A DNA stretch of 64,000 bases, taken from NCBI GenBank assembly GCA_034120015.1, contig JAXEIF010000007.1:166146-230145 (forward strand). Direction: 5' to 3'. How positions within the stretch are numbered: position 1 is the first letter of the stretch; every line of letters starts with the position of its first letter. Below are positions 17,701 to 26,005 of this stretch, one piece after another. This DNA comes from CALXOJ01 sp034120015 (GTDB lineage Bacteria; Spirochaetota; Spirochaetia; JAFGXN01). The notes under the pieces are model-generated. The model was not told where the DNA came from and made no database searches. It was given only the letters and a program-made list of their open reading frames with translations. The translations under genes were made by a program, and so were the position numbers.

Positions 17701-18978
17701 CGTATAAGTATCGGTTTTCTCCTTAACACCCGACAAAACAGAAGCAATTTCCTTTTTGACTTTTTCTTCGAGTTTTTCCCGCTGCCGGGATACAAGAGCC
17801 AGCATCTGATTCTTTTCCGTTTTCAGCTGCTCAAGCGATGCCGCATGCGTTCCCTTAATGGAATCAAGCTGAGCCGCAACCGTGGAAAGCGTCTCCCGAA
17901 ACGACTCCTTCATCAGAGCGGCCTGGTTCTGATTTTCCTTCAGCAGCGCATCGCATTCTTCCTTACACGATTGAACCGTATGTCTGGAATTCTCTTTCAT
18001 CAGAGATACCGTCTGATCGTTCAGTTCGGCACTCTTCTGCCGCAGCCGGCCGAAAACCTCTTCCATCTGCTCCTTTTCTTTCTGAATCTGATCCATTGAT
18101 TCGCGATGGGCAAATTTGACATTTTCAACCTGTGCCGACAAATCATCCAAAACATGATCAATCGAGGAACGAACCGATACAATCTTTTCCTGCTCGCGTC
18201 GGAAAACGTCATCACACTGAGTCTGAAAGGAAGACAAAATCCCGTCGGCGCCCGACGTCATCTCGGATAAAGCGGATTCGGTAATTTTCCGGCCTTTCTC
18301 TGCAAGCGAATCCATAAACGCCCGGATTTCACCCATCGACTGAGCCAATTCCTCTTTTTCGCTTTCCACATAAGAACTCCAGTCCCGTTCAGCGGATTCT
18401 TTCATATCTTCGAGAAGAGTGTGATATTCTTTTTTGTCTTCTTCAAAGTCGGCACGGACATTCTCGGACACCCGGTCGAGAGCCGAAGCGGCCTTTGTTT
18501 CGAAATCGGTCACTATTTCACCGAGTGCCTCCTGCAGTTTGCGGGAACGGTCGTCGATTTCTTTGACCTTTTTGGCAACGGCCGTCACAAAATCGGATTC
18601 CTGCCGCAGATTGCGCATATTCTCTTCGACACTTTGAGTCAGCGATGCCAGCTGATCCATGGCCGTTTCCGAAGTCCGGACACTGTTTTCCAGACCGTCA
18701 ATCCGGTTCTGAATATCGTTCAGCCGGGTATCTTCGCGGCTGACATCACTTAAAAGCTCGCGTCCGGCACGGGCATTGACTTCCAAATCGAGTGCCGTAT
18801 TTTTCAGTTCCTGAACGGATTTATCGACAATCCCGTCGATTTCGTCCTGCAAAGAGGCCGCATAACGTTTTAATTTATCCAAAGAGCGGTTGTCACGATC
18901 GATCATCCGGAAAATCATAACAACCGATACGGAAATGATCAAAGTCACCGCGTTGAGGACAAGACCGATAATACTCAC
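14791..18978 (-). CDS. Very long membrane-anchored coiled-coil protein (SpiroCoCo-like)
   Basis: 1395 residues from a GTG with GGGAGG just upstream; the frame is open further but the upstream part is not convincing. Residues 2-24 form one membrane segment (IIGLVLNAVTLIISVSVV). Residues 30-1330 are almost unbroken heptad coiled coil rich in Glu, Lys, Asp, Gln and Leu, long enough to reach well over 100 nm if extended. The last 45 residues form a helix-turn-helix-like domain (LAQQGWSAGDIAKKLNIGVGEV) of the type seen at the end of spirochaete-specific coiled-coil proteins. Topology is probably N-terminus in the membrane with the coil in the cytoplasm. A role in cell shape, cytoplasmic filaments or chromosome-to-membrane tethering is plausible but inferred. 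Confidence 0.82.
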   Translation of the reverse strand: MSIIGLVLNAVTLIISVSVVMIFRMIDRDNRSLDKLKRYAASLQDEIDGIVDKSVQELKNTALDLEVNARAGRELLSDVSREDTRLNDIQNRIDGLENSVRTSETAMDQLASLTQSVEENMRNLRQESDFVTAVAKKVKEIDDRSRKLQEALGEIVTDFETKAASALDRVSENVRADFEEDKKEYHTLLEDMKESAERDWSSYVESEKEELAQSMGEIRAFMDSLAEKGRKITESALSEMTSGADGILSSFQTQCDDVFRREQEKIVSVRSSIDHVLDDLSAQVENVKFAHRESMDQIQKEKEQMEEVFGRLRQKSAELNDQTVSLMKENSRHTVQSCKEECDALLKENQNQAALMKESFRETLSTVAAQLDSIKGTHAASLEQLKTEKNQMLALVSRQREKLEEKVKKEIASVLSGVKEKTDTYTAIFDAKVTDAKSRIEKDLSILQEKQKRDLAAVLSQLEAAGVSVDKRLERFKAQAEDVETRYQRNIQMAVDRSLKLEDDIFENLRRDIESRAGKSEKELESYLSSLFGKIETTNAEILRHFGEMRSEVELKKEESKKELEQLKSAISGALHEADTSNREKLTRMLTETENSRQRLKEDLDNFIAQVSSDMESFETRITGELTQSENRLVENTKKLDHISAEIDSSGSRMIEDADARFKKALAALSADLETKVEGLNHLFEEHKAHFDYKVSQIDNVEADLTRYMGEVSVSMEKLKQRTDAVLDGFAAEVDERRNAEWQKTEEGYSKIHATIDGIGKEIEAIKAAAYESTGKQMSIYEDQFFADLRERTDALNVKVIEWQQQAEKDMEQMLAESRRHQAEAEQERRASIAEGLKKIEEQTDQEFVHLNNRIQALQEKISFDALHNEKEIEDFKILIRKNIEGIQNEAQSAFEVEFSKYDMSVTAKLGEHQKNLEETVETAKNKLEEDISDLMKRFETSHSDLKVMHSNVIQQMKNTEADLKAKYADLKTSVSENVNIIKDTFAAQKDGVIEKSKREIDDLSKAILIVGQDIEKLVADLRQKSDNALVELNKKYEEFYAEFNYKTDTLLNELDYKTRDFRQSSADTREKIEAVQQKLHNDVEEGRKNLSFRLDEITKRIRDFEAQTKLFERADLMKKKLTEDIAALRNEIDQLVIKKKEFKDIDTTLAKVKAIEADITGKLGQLQANKRTVDDLEKDFKRLRDTSAEINSRIDKVTSSNDVVMEMQARLRQLDDLEKQVEDQYSRLEKKEHVLNHATVGIDKNFEEMQELETRIKNFEASFNDFLGKLAAASKRIDVLNTNKERADFAVDKLMGLDSMLSDIDAKIESTNKARQWLADTESRLVQLNNTAAKNLATLKEVYEVSASEGKGKVDQTDLVLRLAQQGWSAGDIAKKLNIGVGEVQLIIEMNLNK

Positions 18979-19005
18979 GTTTCCCTCCCAATAATAAACC
19001 TCTCC

Positions 19006-19034
19006 ATTATAAATCATATTTAAAAAGAAGAAAA
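19006..19034 (-). promoter_or_regulatory. Possible promoter of the coiled-coil gene
   Basis: TATAAT on the minus strand at 19011-19006, 28 bp before the GTG start, with only a weak TTTTCT 17 bp upstream. The -10 is perfect and the -35 poor. Confidence 0.35.
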
Positions 19035-19109
19035 GGGATTTTTTTAAAAAACATCCATATTTATACTCCTCCACCGGAAGACGATTCGCCCTATATTTAC
19101 CCCGGTGTA

Positions 19110-19137
19110 TTGACTTTTTTTCGTATCCGAATAGAAT
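19110..19137 (+). promoter_or_regulatory. Promoter of the small Cys-rich protein gene
   Basis: TTGACT (19110-19115), 16-bp spacer, TAGAAT (19132-19137). It lies about 35 bp upstream of the ATG at 19176. Both hexamers match at five of six positions. Confidence 0.6.
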
Positions 19138-19175
19138 AAGTCAAAAGACTATTTAATGTGGGGAATTAGGGAAAA

Positions 19176-19481
19176 ATGAAAAATACCGAAGTAAATTCCG
19201 AAAACGATTTCGACGATTCGAAAATATACTGCGCCAACTGTATTCACTGTAAGGTCATCAAAACACAAACCCAGAACGAAGGCGAATATCAGTTACGCGT
19301 ACGCTGCGACGCCGGAATGTGGAAGAAAAAACTGGGGGAAGAAAAATACTACAAATACTTTACGGTTATCCGCCGCAAACTGGATCAGTGCGACGCTTAC
19401 GAATCGATGGGAGAAGAAGAAGAATATCTGAAAGACTTAAAGAAAAAACTCCCTGTTAACGACGAGGTTTTCCGCGTTTGA
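19176..19481 (+). CDS. Small cysteine-containing protein of unknown function
   Basis: 101 residues, acidic at both ends. Cysteines fall as YCANCIHCK near residues 19-25, then VRCDAG and QCDAY, a spacing that could bind one zinc ion or an iron-sulfur cluster. There is no signal peptide, so it is cytoplasmic. I do not recognise the family; short proteins of this look are conserved hypothetical genes in treponemes. It has its own promoter, and its stop overlaps the start of the lipoprotein gene behind it, so the two are translationally coupled. Confidence 0.7.
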   Translation: MKNTEVNSENDFDDSKIYCANCIHCKVIKTQTQNEGEYQLRVRCDAGMWKKKLGEEKYYKYFTVIRRKLDQCDAYESMGEEEEYLKDLKKKLPVNDEVFRV

Positions 19482-19906
19482 AATTCCGTCCGTTCTTTTT
19501 TTGTTTTATATCCGTTTTTCTTTTTTCATGCGTGACAATAAATACACAGCTGCCGGAAAACGCAACGGCAGAAGAAATGTTTTTCCACGCACAGGTTCAG
19601 CAGGGACAGATTAAAACAAAAAAAGACAATGAAGCGGTTATCGAACTGTTTCAGACGGTGGCGGATCGTTTTCCGGAATATAAAGCCATCGGTATCGAAT
19701 GCCGCTACGAAATTGCGTACGTACTGTACCGGCAAAAAAAATACCGGGATGCGGAGGACGCTTTTTACGGAATTTTGCGCTACTACGAAACCAATGACAG
19801 CGAAGTGCTGCCCGACTGGCCGAAAACGCTCTCCGAGCTGATGATCGGCAAAATCGAAGAAAAAACAAAACCGAAAGAGAAATCTAAACCAAAGAAAGGC
19901 CGCTGA
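19478..19906 (+). CDS. Small TPR-like lipoprotein
   Basis: 142 residues. A signal peptide with the lipobox FLFSC ends at Cys18, so the mature protein is probably lipid-anchored. Residues 35-120 form two or three helical hairpins that look like tetratricopeptide repeats (AVIELFQTVADRFPEYKAI, then YRQKKYRDAEDAFYGILRYY). The tail is a Lys/Glu/Pro-rich basic stretch. The start is a TTG whose last two bases form part of the upstream TGA. It may be an accessory factor for outer-membrane or periplasmic assembly, as other small TPR lipoproteins are. The stop codon sits inside the terminator hairpin. Confidence 0.75.
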   Translation: MKFRPFFFCFISVFLFSCVTINTQLPENATAEEMFFHAQVQQGQIKTKKDNEAVIELFQTVADRFPEYKAIGIECRYEIAYVLYRQKKYRDAEDAFYGILRYYETNDSEVLPDWPKTLSELMIGKIEEKTKPKEKSKPKKGR

Positions 19907-22787
19907 CAGCGGCTTTTGCTTTTTTCAGAGCTTTCCGCCCCGCCAGAGAAACCCGCACCGCAGGTTCCGGAGAATCGATGAGTCTCCGCGCTTCACAGAC
20001 AACATCCGCAACGGTTACGTTTGCCGTTTCGTCAAAAATCTTCTGCCGCAAACCGTCATCCAAACCGTAAAGATAGCGCAGCACCGCCTTCAAAAGCCGT
20101 CCCGACGGCCGCTCCGGTTTCAGGTTGTCGGACAGTAAACGGATAATCTGATTTTCCGCTTCGGCTTCGGTCGGCGGATTTTCGGCGAACCGCTTCAGAA
20201 CCGTTTCGAATGTTTCGAACGTGGACGACAGCTGCGGATCGCGGTAGGAGGTCATCTGAAAACAGTCGTTCTTTAAAGAGGCCGAGGCGCCGTAGGCGCC
20301 GGATCGGACACGAACCTCATCCAGAACCCGCGTTTTCAGCAGTTCCGCCATCACCCGCTGCCGGCTGTGATGAGGCGAATCGAACGGGTCGGTCTTCCGT
20401 GCCCATGCATTAAACGCCACATCGGACGGCAGCGCCACACCGTAAATCTTTTTCAAATCGAACGGTTGCGGCGGTAACGCAAAAACGGAACTTTTCTCAG
20501 CGGACACCGTATCGGCAAGCACTTCATGCAGCCGCGGCAACGCGGCACGAATGCGTTCCCGCGCTTCCGATTCGCATGACAACGCATACAAAACACGGTT
20601 TTTCGAACAAATTTGCGGATAGAGCACCTCAAAACGCCGCGACAGCCGGGCAACGCCGCCGGAACGTTTCAGTACCGTTTCCAGAAAGCGGTACTGTACA
20701 AAGCCGTCGACCGCCTCCGCCGCCGCATCCGCCGTCGACAAAAAGGAACGGGCCAATCCGGCCGCATACAGCGTTCCGCTTTGCGTGAAGTCGGCCGCCA
20801 TATCGTTTTTCGATTCGGTCAGCGCATCGCGTATCCGCTTCCGGTCGGTAAAAACCGTCTCCGAAAGCATCCGACGTAAAGCTTCAACCGCCGCATCCGT
20901 TTTTTCCGCCAAAAACCGCGTACGGATAACCAGATTCAGATGCGGTTTTCGGGAACGCATTTCGCTGCCGATTTCGATAAACGATGAAATATGACCGAAA
21001 ACGGATGTCATCTCACGAGCCACTTCGTCATAGGAACGGTTTTTCTGCCCGGCACTCAAAAGCAGTTTGGCGAACGAATTGACAACCGGCAAATCGTCGG
21101 GCGGGAGCGTATCCGAATCAAAGTAAAGGTCAAGATAAACGATTCCGTTCGTACGGTCTTCCGTTTCCAAAACGGGAAAGGCGTCGGTATCATCGACGCG
21201 AAAATCAATAACGGAGAGCGGTGCCTCCACATCTTGACGCGTAACGGCCGGTAACCGGTCCAATACCGCTTCGTTTTCGGCTTCGTTTTGAAACGTCCGG
21301 AACGATTCGATGGCCCGGTCGAGAGAACCCGGTTCGGCGTAAACGCTCTTCGTCAGCGAAGCGGCCGCCGCATCGGCCGAACGGGTCCACTTTTTGAAAT
21401 AGTCCGCCGACGAAACGACGGTCATTTCCGCCCGATGCGGATTCTCCGTCAGCAGCCGCCGCAACAGCTGTTTGATATAATCGGGATTTCGGAAACGGTG
21501 TCGAATCTCCGAAAAGAGCGTGCCGGTTCGAAACCATTCGCACGGACTGCCCCCGCGAATCCAGGTGAACATCATCCGCTCCGCGTAACGCAGCCCCAAC
21601 GGCACACCGCCTTTAATCTCCCGCATGGAGAACTCGTACGAATCGAGAATGCCGTCGATAACACCGGCCGCGATTCCCTCTTCGGCAATCTCCGCAACAG
21701 CCTTTTTGACAGCCTCCAGCGCGGCAGCCGCCTGCCGTTTTTTGACGCCGCGCAAACCGCAGGAAAAGAACAGCTGCCGCAGTTCGCTGCTGCCGCCCAT
21801 ATACGGCGCCAAATCGGTTCCGTAACCGCAGTCAATCAGTTTGCAGTAAAGCGGCGTTCCCTGGTGACCGCACAGACAGGAGGACAGCAGCTCGGCTTCG
21901 ATGCACGCTTCGGCCGTCGCCGCCTCGTCCCACAGCCAGCTGACCGCCACGGTCACGCCCTCCTCTCCCGGAGGCGCCGCGACCGTAAACGCGCGCGGCC
22001 GCTCCCACCGCGTTTGAAGCGGCATCACAGCACGGCTGCCGGAAACCGTTATCCGCGACAGCAGCTTTTCTTCCAGAAACAGCAGCTGCTCTTCCGTCGG
22101 CAGCGACCCGCAGAGAAACAGTTTCACGTTTTGCGGAACATAATGACGGCGGTAAAAATCCAAAAACCGCCCGTAAGAAAGCGACGGCACGGCATTGGGA
22201 TCGCCGCCGTATTCGAAACGGTAACCGTTATCGGGGAAAAGCAGTGCCACCGCCGCCTGTTCGGCCGCCGCATCAAACTGCGAATAAACCCCCTTCATCT
22301 CGTTGTAAACAATTCCGTTAAAAACCGGCTTTCCGGAGGCATCCTTTTCCAGCCGGACGCCTTCCGTTTTAAACGTATTTTCCGAAAGCTGCGGGGAAAA
22401 AACAGAGTCACCGTAATATTCGAGCAGATTATAATAGTCGACGGGCACGACCGAAGCCGCCGGATACAGCGTCACATCGGGATAAGTCATCGCGTTCATG
22501 AATGTGGCGACGCTGCGCTTGTCCATCGAAAAAAAAGCATCCTTCATCGGCAGTGTCTGCGAGCCCGACAGAACGGAGTGTTCCAGAATATGCGGAATCC
22601 CGCAATCGTCTTCAGGCGGCGTCGAAACGACAAAACCGAAAAAATTTTCCTTATCGTCGGTCAGAAAATGAAAGACCTCAAACCCGCTCCGTTCATGCCG
22701 CGCCGTAATTCCGACGCCGTGGCGTTCCGGCAGGTTCTCAACCGCATCAATGCGGAATCCTCCGATCTTATCACCCGGTTTTACCAC
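19884..22787 (-). CDS. M16C-family zinc metalloprotease (presequence protease-like)
   Basis: 967 residues, the size of PreP/Cym1 enzymes, made of four M16 repeats joined in one chain. The inverted zinc site HILEH (HxxEH) is near residue 65, and the surrounding VSTPPEDDCGIPHILEHSVL is typical. These enzymes enclose and degrade short unstructured peptides in a closed chamber. There is no signal peptide, so it is probably cytoplasmic. It is the last gene of a three-gene operon and overlaps the amidohydrolase gene by 7 bp. Its 3' end overlaps the convergent lipoprotein gene by 23 bp and holds that gene's terminator. Confidence 0.9.
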   Translation of the reverse strand: MVKPGDKIGGFRIDAVENLPERHGVGITARHERSGFEVFHFLTDDKENFFGFVVSTPPEDDCGIPHILEHSVLSGSQTLPMKDAFFSMDKRSVATFMNAMTYPDVTLYPAASVVPVDYYNLLEYYGDSVFSPQLSENTFKTEGVRLEKDASGKPVFNGIVYNEMKGVYSQFDAAAEQAAVALLFPDNGYRFEYGGDPNAVPSLSYGRFLDFYRRHYVPQNVKLFLCGSLPTEEQLLFLEEKLLSRITVSGSRAVMPLQTRWERPRAFTVAAPPGEEGVTVAVSWLWDEAATAEACIEAELLSSCLCGHQGTPLYCKLIDCGYGTDLAPYMGGSSELRQLFFSCGLRGVKKRQAAAALEAVKKAVAEIAEEGIAAGVIDGILDSYEFSMREIKGGVPLGLRYAERMMFTWIRGGSPCEWFRTGTLFSEIRHRFRNPDYIKQLLRRLLTENPHRAEMTVVSSADYFKKWTRSADAAAASLTKSVYAEPGSLDRAIESFRTFQNEAENEAVLDRLPAVTRQDVEAPLSVIDFRVDDTDAFPVLETEDRTNGIVYLDLYFDSDTLPPDDLPVVNSFAKLLLSAGQKNRSYDEVAREMTSVFGHISSFIEIGSEMRSRKPHLNLVIRTRFLAEKTDAAVEALRRMLSETVFTDRKRIRDALTESKNDMAADFTQSGTLYAAGLARSFLSTADAAAEAVDGFVQYRFLETVLKRSGGVARLSRRFEVLYPQICSKNRVLYALSCESEARERIRAALPRLHEVLADTVSAEKSSVFALPPQPFDLKKIYGVALPSDVAFNAWARKTDPFDSPHHSRQRVMAELLKTRVLDEVRVRSGAYGASASLKNDCFQMTSYRDPQLSSTFETFETVLKRFAENPPTEAEAENQIIRLLSDNLKPERPSGRLLKAVLRYLYGLDDGLRQKIFDETANVTVADVVCEARRLIDSPEPAVRVSLAGRKALKKAKAAVSGLSLV
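19899..19925 (+). terminator. Rho-independent terminator after the TPR lipoprotein gene
   Basis: GCCGCT-GAC-AGCGGC (6-bp perfect stem, 19899-19913) followed by TTTTGCTTTTTT. It lies inside the 3' coding end of the convergent protease gene and contains the lipoprotein stop codon. Confidence 0.75.
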
Positions 22788-24106
22788 AGCACCCGCCTCC
22801 AGACCCGCTTCGGCTTCAAACCGTACTGCAAAAACCGCGAAGGATTGACGGAAGCAATTTTACGCATCTCGCCGCCGAAAACTTCGCAAAAGCGGTGATA
22901 ATAACTCTCGAGCGAACACTCTTTGAGCTTCACAATAAAATAATCGGATCCGTACAGAAACTTTTTTCTGACGGCAAATCCGGCTTTATCGTAAATCGCG
23001 GTTTTGAGAGCCTGCAGGGAATATCCTTTTTTGGCATTGTCGACAAAACAGCTTAAATCGGAATAGACATTTTTGTATTTCGCCATAAAGCGCAGAATTT
23101 CGGCCGTATAATAACCGGATGTAGGCGATTCGTCGATATAACGGTGAATAAACTTATCGCCTCCCAAATGGGCAAAATCGAGATAAAGTTTCGGATAGCG
23201 GTTCAGCACCTTTTCCCACAGCACCGGATGATTGAACAGATAGCCGCGCATGCTGATGTCGCTCATCTTCTCCTTAATCGGAAACGAAACAATTCCGTCG
23301 GGATAGATTTCCCGTACCGGCACGGGACGTCCCGATTCGGTATGAAAAATATCGCCGTTCACCTCGACCCGTTTGGCCAGCGCCGCATAACCGCTGAATC
23401 CGGAATGGGTAATGACCGGTATCGAATATTTTTCGCAGTAGGCAAAAAGACCGTTCTTTTCGTTTTCGGTTCCGTAAAGAAACGGATCGGTCACCGAATA
23501 GCCGAGTGCCGGATAGAGTTTGATACCGACAAACGGTTTTCCCGGTCCGACCTTTTCCCGAATCAGCGCCATCAGGTCGCAGTCCCGGTTGCGGCGCGGA
23601 TCGACCGGGAAAAAGGGGTAAACGTGTTCCGGATAACGGGCTTTCAGTTTTTCCATTTCCTCAATCTGACTGAAAAAACTGTCGGTAAACATATTCGGAA
23701 GCGCACTGAAACGGTTGCCCGAAAAAAAGTTGGCAATCCGCCGGAAACTCCAGTATGAAGCCGTTTCACCCGATTTTCCCGCGGTATGTTCCTCGGCAGC
23801 CGTTTCTTCGACATTGGTTTTGCCGTCGGCATCAATCATTCCGTAGCGCAAATCCATACAGAGCGGGCAGACGGCAAAGTTTTCACCGTAAACTTTTCTC
23901 ATCTGGGCAAAAGTCTCCTCCGCGCTGTCGGCCAGAGAGGTATCGATAAACCCGAGCAGACGGTTCAGCTGCCCGAACGATTCCTGTTCCTCCTCGTTCC
24001 GTTTCGATTCGGAAAGAAATTTATTGAGAAAATTGAGCGCCACCGATCCCTGCCGGGAAAGAATGTCGCGGGTGAACAGATGACAGTGAACATCGAAAAA
24101 TTTCAT
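22781..24106 (-). CDS. Amidohydrolase-superfamily metal-dependent hydrolase
   Basis: 441 residues forming a TIM-barrel of the amidohydrolase_2 kind. Metal ligands are visible in order: MKFFDVHCHLF at the start, GIKLYPALGY (strand 4), VITHSGFSGYAAL, FAHLGGDKF and LYGSDYF near the end. Members include decarboxylases and lactone or amide hydrolases; the substrate cannot be deduced. It overlaps the upstream methyltransferase gene by 4 bp (ATGA) and the downstream protease gene by 7 bp, so all three are translated as a unit, though their functions do not obviously connect. Residues 100-170 are a variable insertion. Confidence 0.75.
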   Translation of the reverse strand: MKFFDVHCHLFTRDILSRQGSVALNFLNKFLSESKRNEEEQESFGQLNRLLGFIDTSLADSAEETFAQMRKVYGENFAVCPLCMDLRYGMIDADGKTNVEETAAEEHTAGKSGETASYWSFRRIANFFSGNRFSALPNMFTDSFFSQIEEMEKLKARYPEHVYPFFPVDPRRNRDCDLMALIREKVGPGKPFVGIKLYPALGYSVTDPFLYGTENEKNGLFAYCEKYSIPVITHSGFSGYAALAKRVEVNGDIFHTESGRPVPVREIYPDGIVSFPIKEKMSDISMRGYLFNHPVLWEKVLNRYPKLYLDFAHLGGDKFIHRYIDESPTSGYYTAEILRFMAKYKNVYSDLSCFVDNAKKGYSLQALKTAIYDKAGFAVRKKFLYGSDYFIVKLKECSLESYYHRFCEVFGGEMRKIASVNPSRFLQYGLKPKRVWRRVLW

Positions 24107-25950
24107 AAGAGATCTCCCAACACTTCCAGTGCGATATCGGCTCTGCCGAAAGGAGCACTGACCTGTATTCCGGCGGTTTCCGAACGGACAGCCGCCACCA
24201 TTTCGCGGGCAATGGCCACACCTTCTTTCAGCCCCTCTTCTTTGGTTTTGGCTTTCGCCATCCGGTGCAGCAGCTCATCCGGCAGAACCACACCCGGAAT
24301 CTCGTTTTTCATAAATTCGGCATTTTTGTAGCTGGTCAGGGGCCAGACACCGGCAATCACGGGAATAAATACTCCCTCGTCTTTCATCCAGCGGATCATC
24401 GACAGCAGCGATTCGGGATCGAAGACCGGCTGCGTCACACAGAAAGAAGCTCCCGCTTTGACTTTGGCAATAAAATGTTCTTTTTCGGCCTCGAGGTTGA
24501 CGGCGCACGGATTGAGTCCGACACCGGCATAAAACGCGGTCGGAGGCTCGATCGCCCGTCCGGCCGGGTCGTAACCGCGGTTGAGCTGCGACACCAGCTG
24601 CGTCAGCCCGACCGAATCGATGTCGAAGACCCCGGTTGCCTGCGGATAACTGCCCAGCTTCGGCGGATCGCCGGTAATCAACAGCAGATTGCGCAGACCG
24701 GCCACCGCCGCCCCGAGAAGATCGGCCTGAATACCGATGAGGTTGCGGTCGCGGCAGCAGTAGTGAAGCACCGTTTCGATACCGATGCGCCGTTCGATTT
24801 CCAGAGCGGCAATCATCGGCGAAATACGGGAATTGGCACGCGGTCCGTCGGGAATGTTGACCGCATCGACACCCGCTTCGTGACAGATTTTGACTTTCTC
24901 CAGCATCGGCGACAGATCGGTTCCGCCGGGTGAGACCATTTCGACCGAAGTCACCTTTTGGCCGGCCGCGATTTTGGCGGCCAGCCGCGACCGTTCGGCC
25001 TCCGGCACCGGTTCTTTGACGACGGCCGCCGCCGCCGGCACGACTTCGACGGAAACGCGGGCGTGCGCCAGCGGTTTGACGGCCGCCGCCGCTTCGCGGA
25101 TATGCTCGGGCGTCGTACCGCAGCAGCCGCCGACACCGCGCACACCGATGGCGATATACCGTTTGGCATACTCGGTAAAATATTCGGGATTGGTCAGATA
25201 CATCAGCCGCCCGTCAATCATTTTCGGCAGCCCGGCGTTGGGCATCACCACCAGCGGTTTATGGGTATGACGCACCGCCGTTTCGGCCGCCGAAAAGACG
25301 GCCGCCGGGCCGCTGCCGCAGTTCAGTCCGATGGCAGAAACGGCATCCGTCTCATTCAAAAGCGAAACAAAGTGAAGCACGCCCTCTTCGTCGACTTCAT
25401 CGGAGGAAACGGTGTTCCCCGGAGGCGTAAACGACGCCAGTATCGGAAGGCCGAATTCGGCGGCCGTCTCCGCCGCCAGCCGCAGCTCGTCGGGACGGGA
25501 AAAGGTTTCCAGCAGGAAAAAATCGGCACCCGCCTCCGCCAGTGCGGACATCTGACGGCGAAAGGCCTCGCGCACCGCGGTGCGGTTTGCCGTCCGGTTC
25601 GGCTGCCGGAAAAAGGAACAGGGTCCGACATCGCCGGCCACAAACGCCCGCACCTGCTTTTTTTCGACAGCCTGCCGGGCCAGCCGCACGGCAGCGGCGT
25701 TAATCGCTTCCGTCTGCTCGGCCAAACCGAACGAAGCGAGCCGCAGCGGGTTGGCCCCGAACGTATCGGTCGTAATCACATCGGCTCCCGCCTCCAGATA
25801 ATCGCAGTGAACCGATTCGATCACCGCCGGCGCACTCAGCACCAGCTGTTCGTAGCAGGCATTCAGAAAATAACCTTTGTTATAAAGAACGGTTCCCATG
25901 GCCCCGTCAAAAAGCAGCACCCGGCTGCGCAACTCTTCCGTCAGATTCAT
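24103..25950 (-). CDS. Bifunctional homocysteine S-methyltransferase / methylenetetrahydrofolate reductase
   Basis: 615 residues with two domains. Residues 1-295 are a homocysteine methyltransferase barrel with the zinc cysteines in IGLNCGSGP and GVGGCCGTTPEHI. Residues 320-615 are a MetF-type flavin barrel (SVEMVSPGGTDLSPMLEK, later LLITGDPPKLGSYPQATGV). It is the YitJ type of fusion, which can reduce methylene-THF to methyl-THF and transfer a methyl group to homocysteine for methionine synthesis. The ATG at 25950 has GAGAGGTG directly upstream; a GTG at 25962 is an alternative start. No riboswitch fits between the promoter and the start (about 20 bp). First gene of its operon. Confidence 0.9.
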   Translation of the reverse strand: MNLTEELRSRVLLFDGAMGTVLYNKGYFLNACYEQLVLSAPAVIESVHCDYLEAGADVITTDTFGANPLRLASFGLAEQTEAINAAAVRLARQAVEKKQVRAFVAGDVGPCSFFRQPNRTANRTAVREAFRRQMSALAEAGADFFLLETFSRPDELRLAAETAAEFGLPILASFTPPGNTVSSDEVDEEGVLHFVSLLNETDAVSAIGLNCGSGPAAVFSAAETAVRHTHKPLVVMPNAGLPKMIDGRLMYLTNPEYFTEYAKRYIAIGVRGVGGCCGTTPEHIREAAAAVKPLAHARVSVEVVPAAAAVVKEPVPEAERSRLAAKIAAGQKVTSVEMVSPGGTDLSPMLEKVKICHEAGVDAVNIPDGPRANSRISPMIAALEIERRIGIETVLHYCCRDRNLIGIQADLLGAAVAGLRNLLLITGDPPKLGSYPQATGVFDIDSVGLTQLVSQLNRGYDPAGRAIEPPTAFYAGVGLNPCAVNLEAEKEHFIAKVKAGASFCVTQPVFDPESLLSMIRWMKDEGVFIPVIAGVWPLTSYKNAEFMKNEIPGVVLPDELLHRMAKAKTKEEGLKEGVAIAREMVAAVRSETAGIQVSAPFGRADIALEVLGDLL

Positions 25951-25976
25951 ATCACCTCTCACGATACGGTGCGTTT

Positions 25977-26005
25977 ATTATACACAATTTTCGGGAAACC
26001 GTCAC
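25977..26005 (-). promoter_or_regulatory. Promoter of the methyltransferase/reductase operon
   Basis: On the minus strand GTGACG (26005-26000), 17-bp spacer, TATAAT (25982-25977). The -35 overlaps the terminal stop codon of the Rpn relic. The leader is only about 20 bases. Confidence 0.55.

Noticed and set aside
16888..18099. A 403-codon plus-strand frame rich in Phe and Arg
   Set aside because: Mirror of the Lys/Glu coiled-coil codons on the other strand; composition is that of a shadow.
21288..22898. A 536-codon open frame on the plus strand
   Set aside because: It is wholly antisense to the M16C protease gene, is very rich in Arg/His/Gln and has no family pattern, so it is a shadow of the real gene.
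25951..25976. A possible riboswitch before the methionine-related gene
   Set aside because: Only about 20 bases separate the -10 box from the start codon, too few for a SAM or THF riboswitch.
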